Positions 42,616 to 42,923 of a stretch of DNA of 42,923 bases are shown in pieces. The notes beneath the pieces were generated by a model, which worked only from the letters and a program-made list of their open reading frames with translations, made no database searches and was not told the DNA's origin. Positions within the stretch are counted from its first letter, which is position 1. Every line of letters starts with the position of its first letter. Both the position numbers and the translations under genes were made by a program. Origin of the DNA: Microbacteriaceae bacterium (GTDB taxonomy: Bacteria > Actinomycetota > Actinomycetes > Actinomycetales > Microbacteriaceae); contig CANCKM010000006.1 in assembly GCA_947378555.1 (NCBI GenBank), forward strand, positions 1-42,923. The letters run 5' to 3'.

Positions 42616-42923
42616 ATGGGTTTTTTTGACAAGGTAGCCAAGAGTTTCAAGCGCAACGCACCAAAGGCTGCCGACGCAGTTCAGGAAATCGTTGAAGACA
42701 CCGTTGAGGCTGGCAAGGAAACCGTTGCCAAGGCCAAGAAGGTAGCAGACGCCAAAGTTGTCGAAGCGAAGAAGGCAGTAGTCAAGGGTCTTCAGAGCGC
42801 CGAGAAGAAGGTTGCGTCTGGTGTTGAGGCTGCCGAGAAGAAGGTTGCCACCGGCGTCAAGACTGCTGAAAAGGCTGTCACCAAGACCGTGAAGACCGCC
42901 GAAAAGGCAGTCACCACCGGAGT
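42616..42923 (+). CDS. Lys/Ala/Val-rich protein of 11-residue repeats, partial
   Basis: 102 codons are visible; the 3' end is beyond the window. After MGFFDKVAKSFKRNAPKAAD the chain is built from 11-residue units such as SAEKKVASGVE, AAEKKVATGVK and TAEKAVTKTVK (from residue 61), an arrangement that forms long amphipathic helices, as in LEA-group 3, apolipoprotein or synuclein-like proteins. It may coat membranes, polymers or nucleoid, but this is inference. AGGAG 9 nt before the ATG supports the start. At DNA level the repeats are also similar (GAGAAGAAGGTTGC appears twice). Confidence 0.75.
   Translation, partial: MGFFDKVAKSFKRNAPKAADAVQEIVEDTVEAGKETVAKAKKVADAKVVEAKKAVVKGLQSAEKKVASGVEAAEKKVATGVKTAEKAVTKTVKTAEKAVTTG

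Overview
The window is a dense actinobacterial chromosome segment of moderate GC. The gene set (GlnR, SenX3-RegX3, CarD, IspDF, DUF4032, an MsiK/UgpC-type ATPase, the bacterial XPB helicase with its partner, an IdeR-type DtxR, GlpR-like and WXG100 proteins) and the protein similarities point to Microbacteriaceae. The moderate GC and very tight packing suggest a streamlined, perhaps planktonic freshwater lineage of the Rhodoluna/Aquiluna type; the genus is an inference. No insertion sequence, prophage, integrase, CRISPR array or rRNA gene is visible.

Layout. 1-3.5 kb (minus): glnR-like regulator, ppk1 and a NUDIX/histidine-phosphatase protein cut by the window edge. 3.6-6.8 kb (plus): two small membrane proteins, a nitrobindin-like protein, a YgfZ-type protein and a FUSC-type membrane protein. 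6.8-11.7 kb: methyltransferase, gpmA, phoU, senX3-regX3 and a lipoprotein. 11.8-15.9 kb (plus): carD, ispDF, cysS, rlmB. 16-18.3 kb (minus): sugar-ABC ATPase and a DUF4032 kinase-like protein. 18.5-22.6 kb: DsbA-like protein, CE4 deacetylase, tRNA-Thr, GNAT, cysteine hydrolase, msrB, LytR_C protein. 22.8-24.9 kb: cspA and a CIRCE-controlled groEL. 24.9-27.5 kb (minus): two-component system and an orphan WXG100 protein. 27.6-33.7 kb: XPB helicase pair, cspB-DUF3027, DUF2530, serC. 33.8-36.6 kb: DtxR/IdeR, an NlpC/P60 hydrolase behind a structured RNA leader, a 32-codon ORF ending in a terminator, an HNH protein and tRNA-Arg. 36.7-40.3 kb: a 1225-residue SF1-helicase-like protein whose catalytic motifs are degenerate. 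40.4-42.9 kb: fmdB, 5-formyl-THF cyclo-ligase, rimJ-like, GlpR-like, and the start of an 11-residue-repeat protein.

Themes. Phosphate and energy stress is prominent (PPK1, PhoU, SenX3-RegX3), next to a GlnR-type regulator. Envelope and redox functions cluster at 18-22 kb and 34-35 kb. Many genes start 6-7 nt after a TANNNT -10 box with no Shine-Dalgarno, so leaderless transcription looks common, and I used it to choose several starts.

The observations most worth follow-up are: (1) the NlpC/P60 leader, where one segment can pair either with an upstream strand or with the ribosome binding site; (2) the small ORF/terminator unit before the HNH gene; (3) the large helicase-like protein that has lost Walker A lysine and motif II acidic residues; (4) the apparent excision of galU-glp between the cyclo-ligase and rimJ, leaving GlpR-like without its partner and a 18-24 bp bidirectional promoter; (5) a 129-nt convergent coding overlap between DUF3027 and DUF2530 genes.
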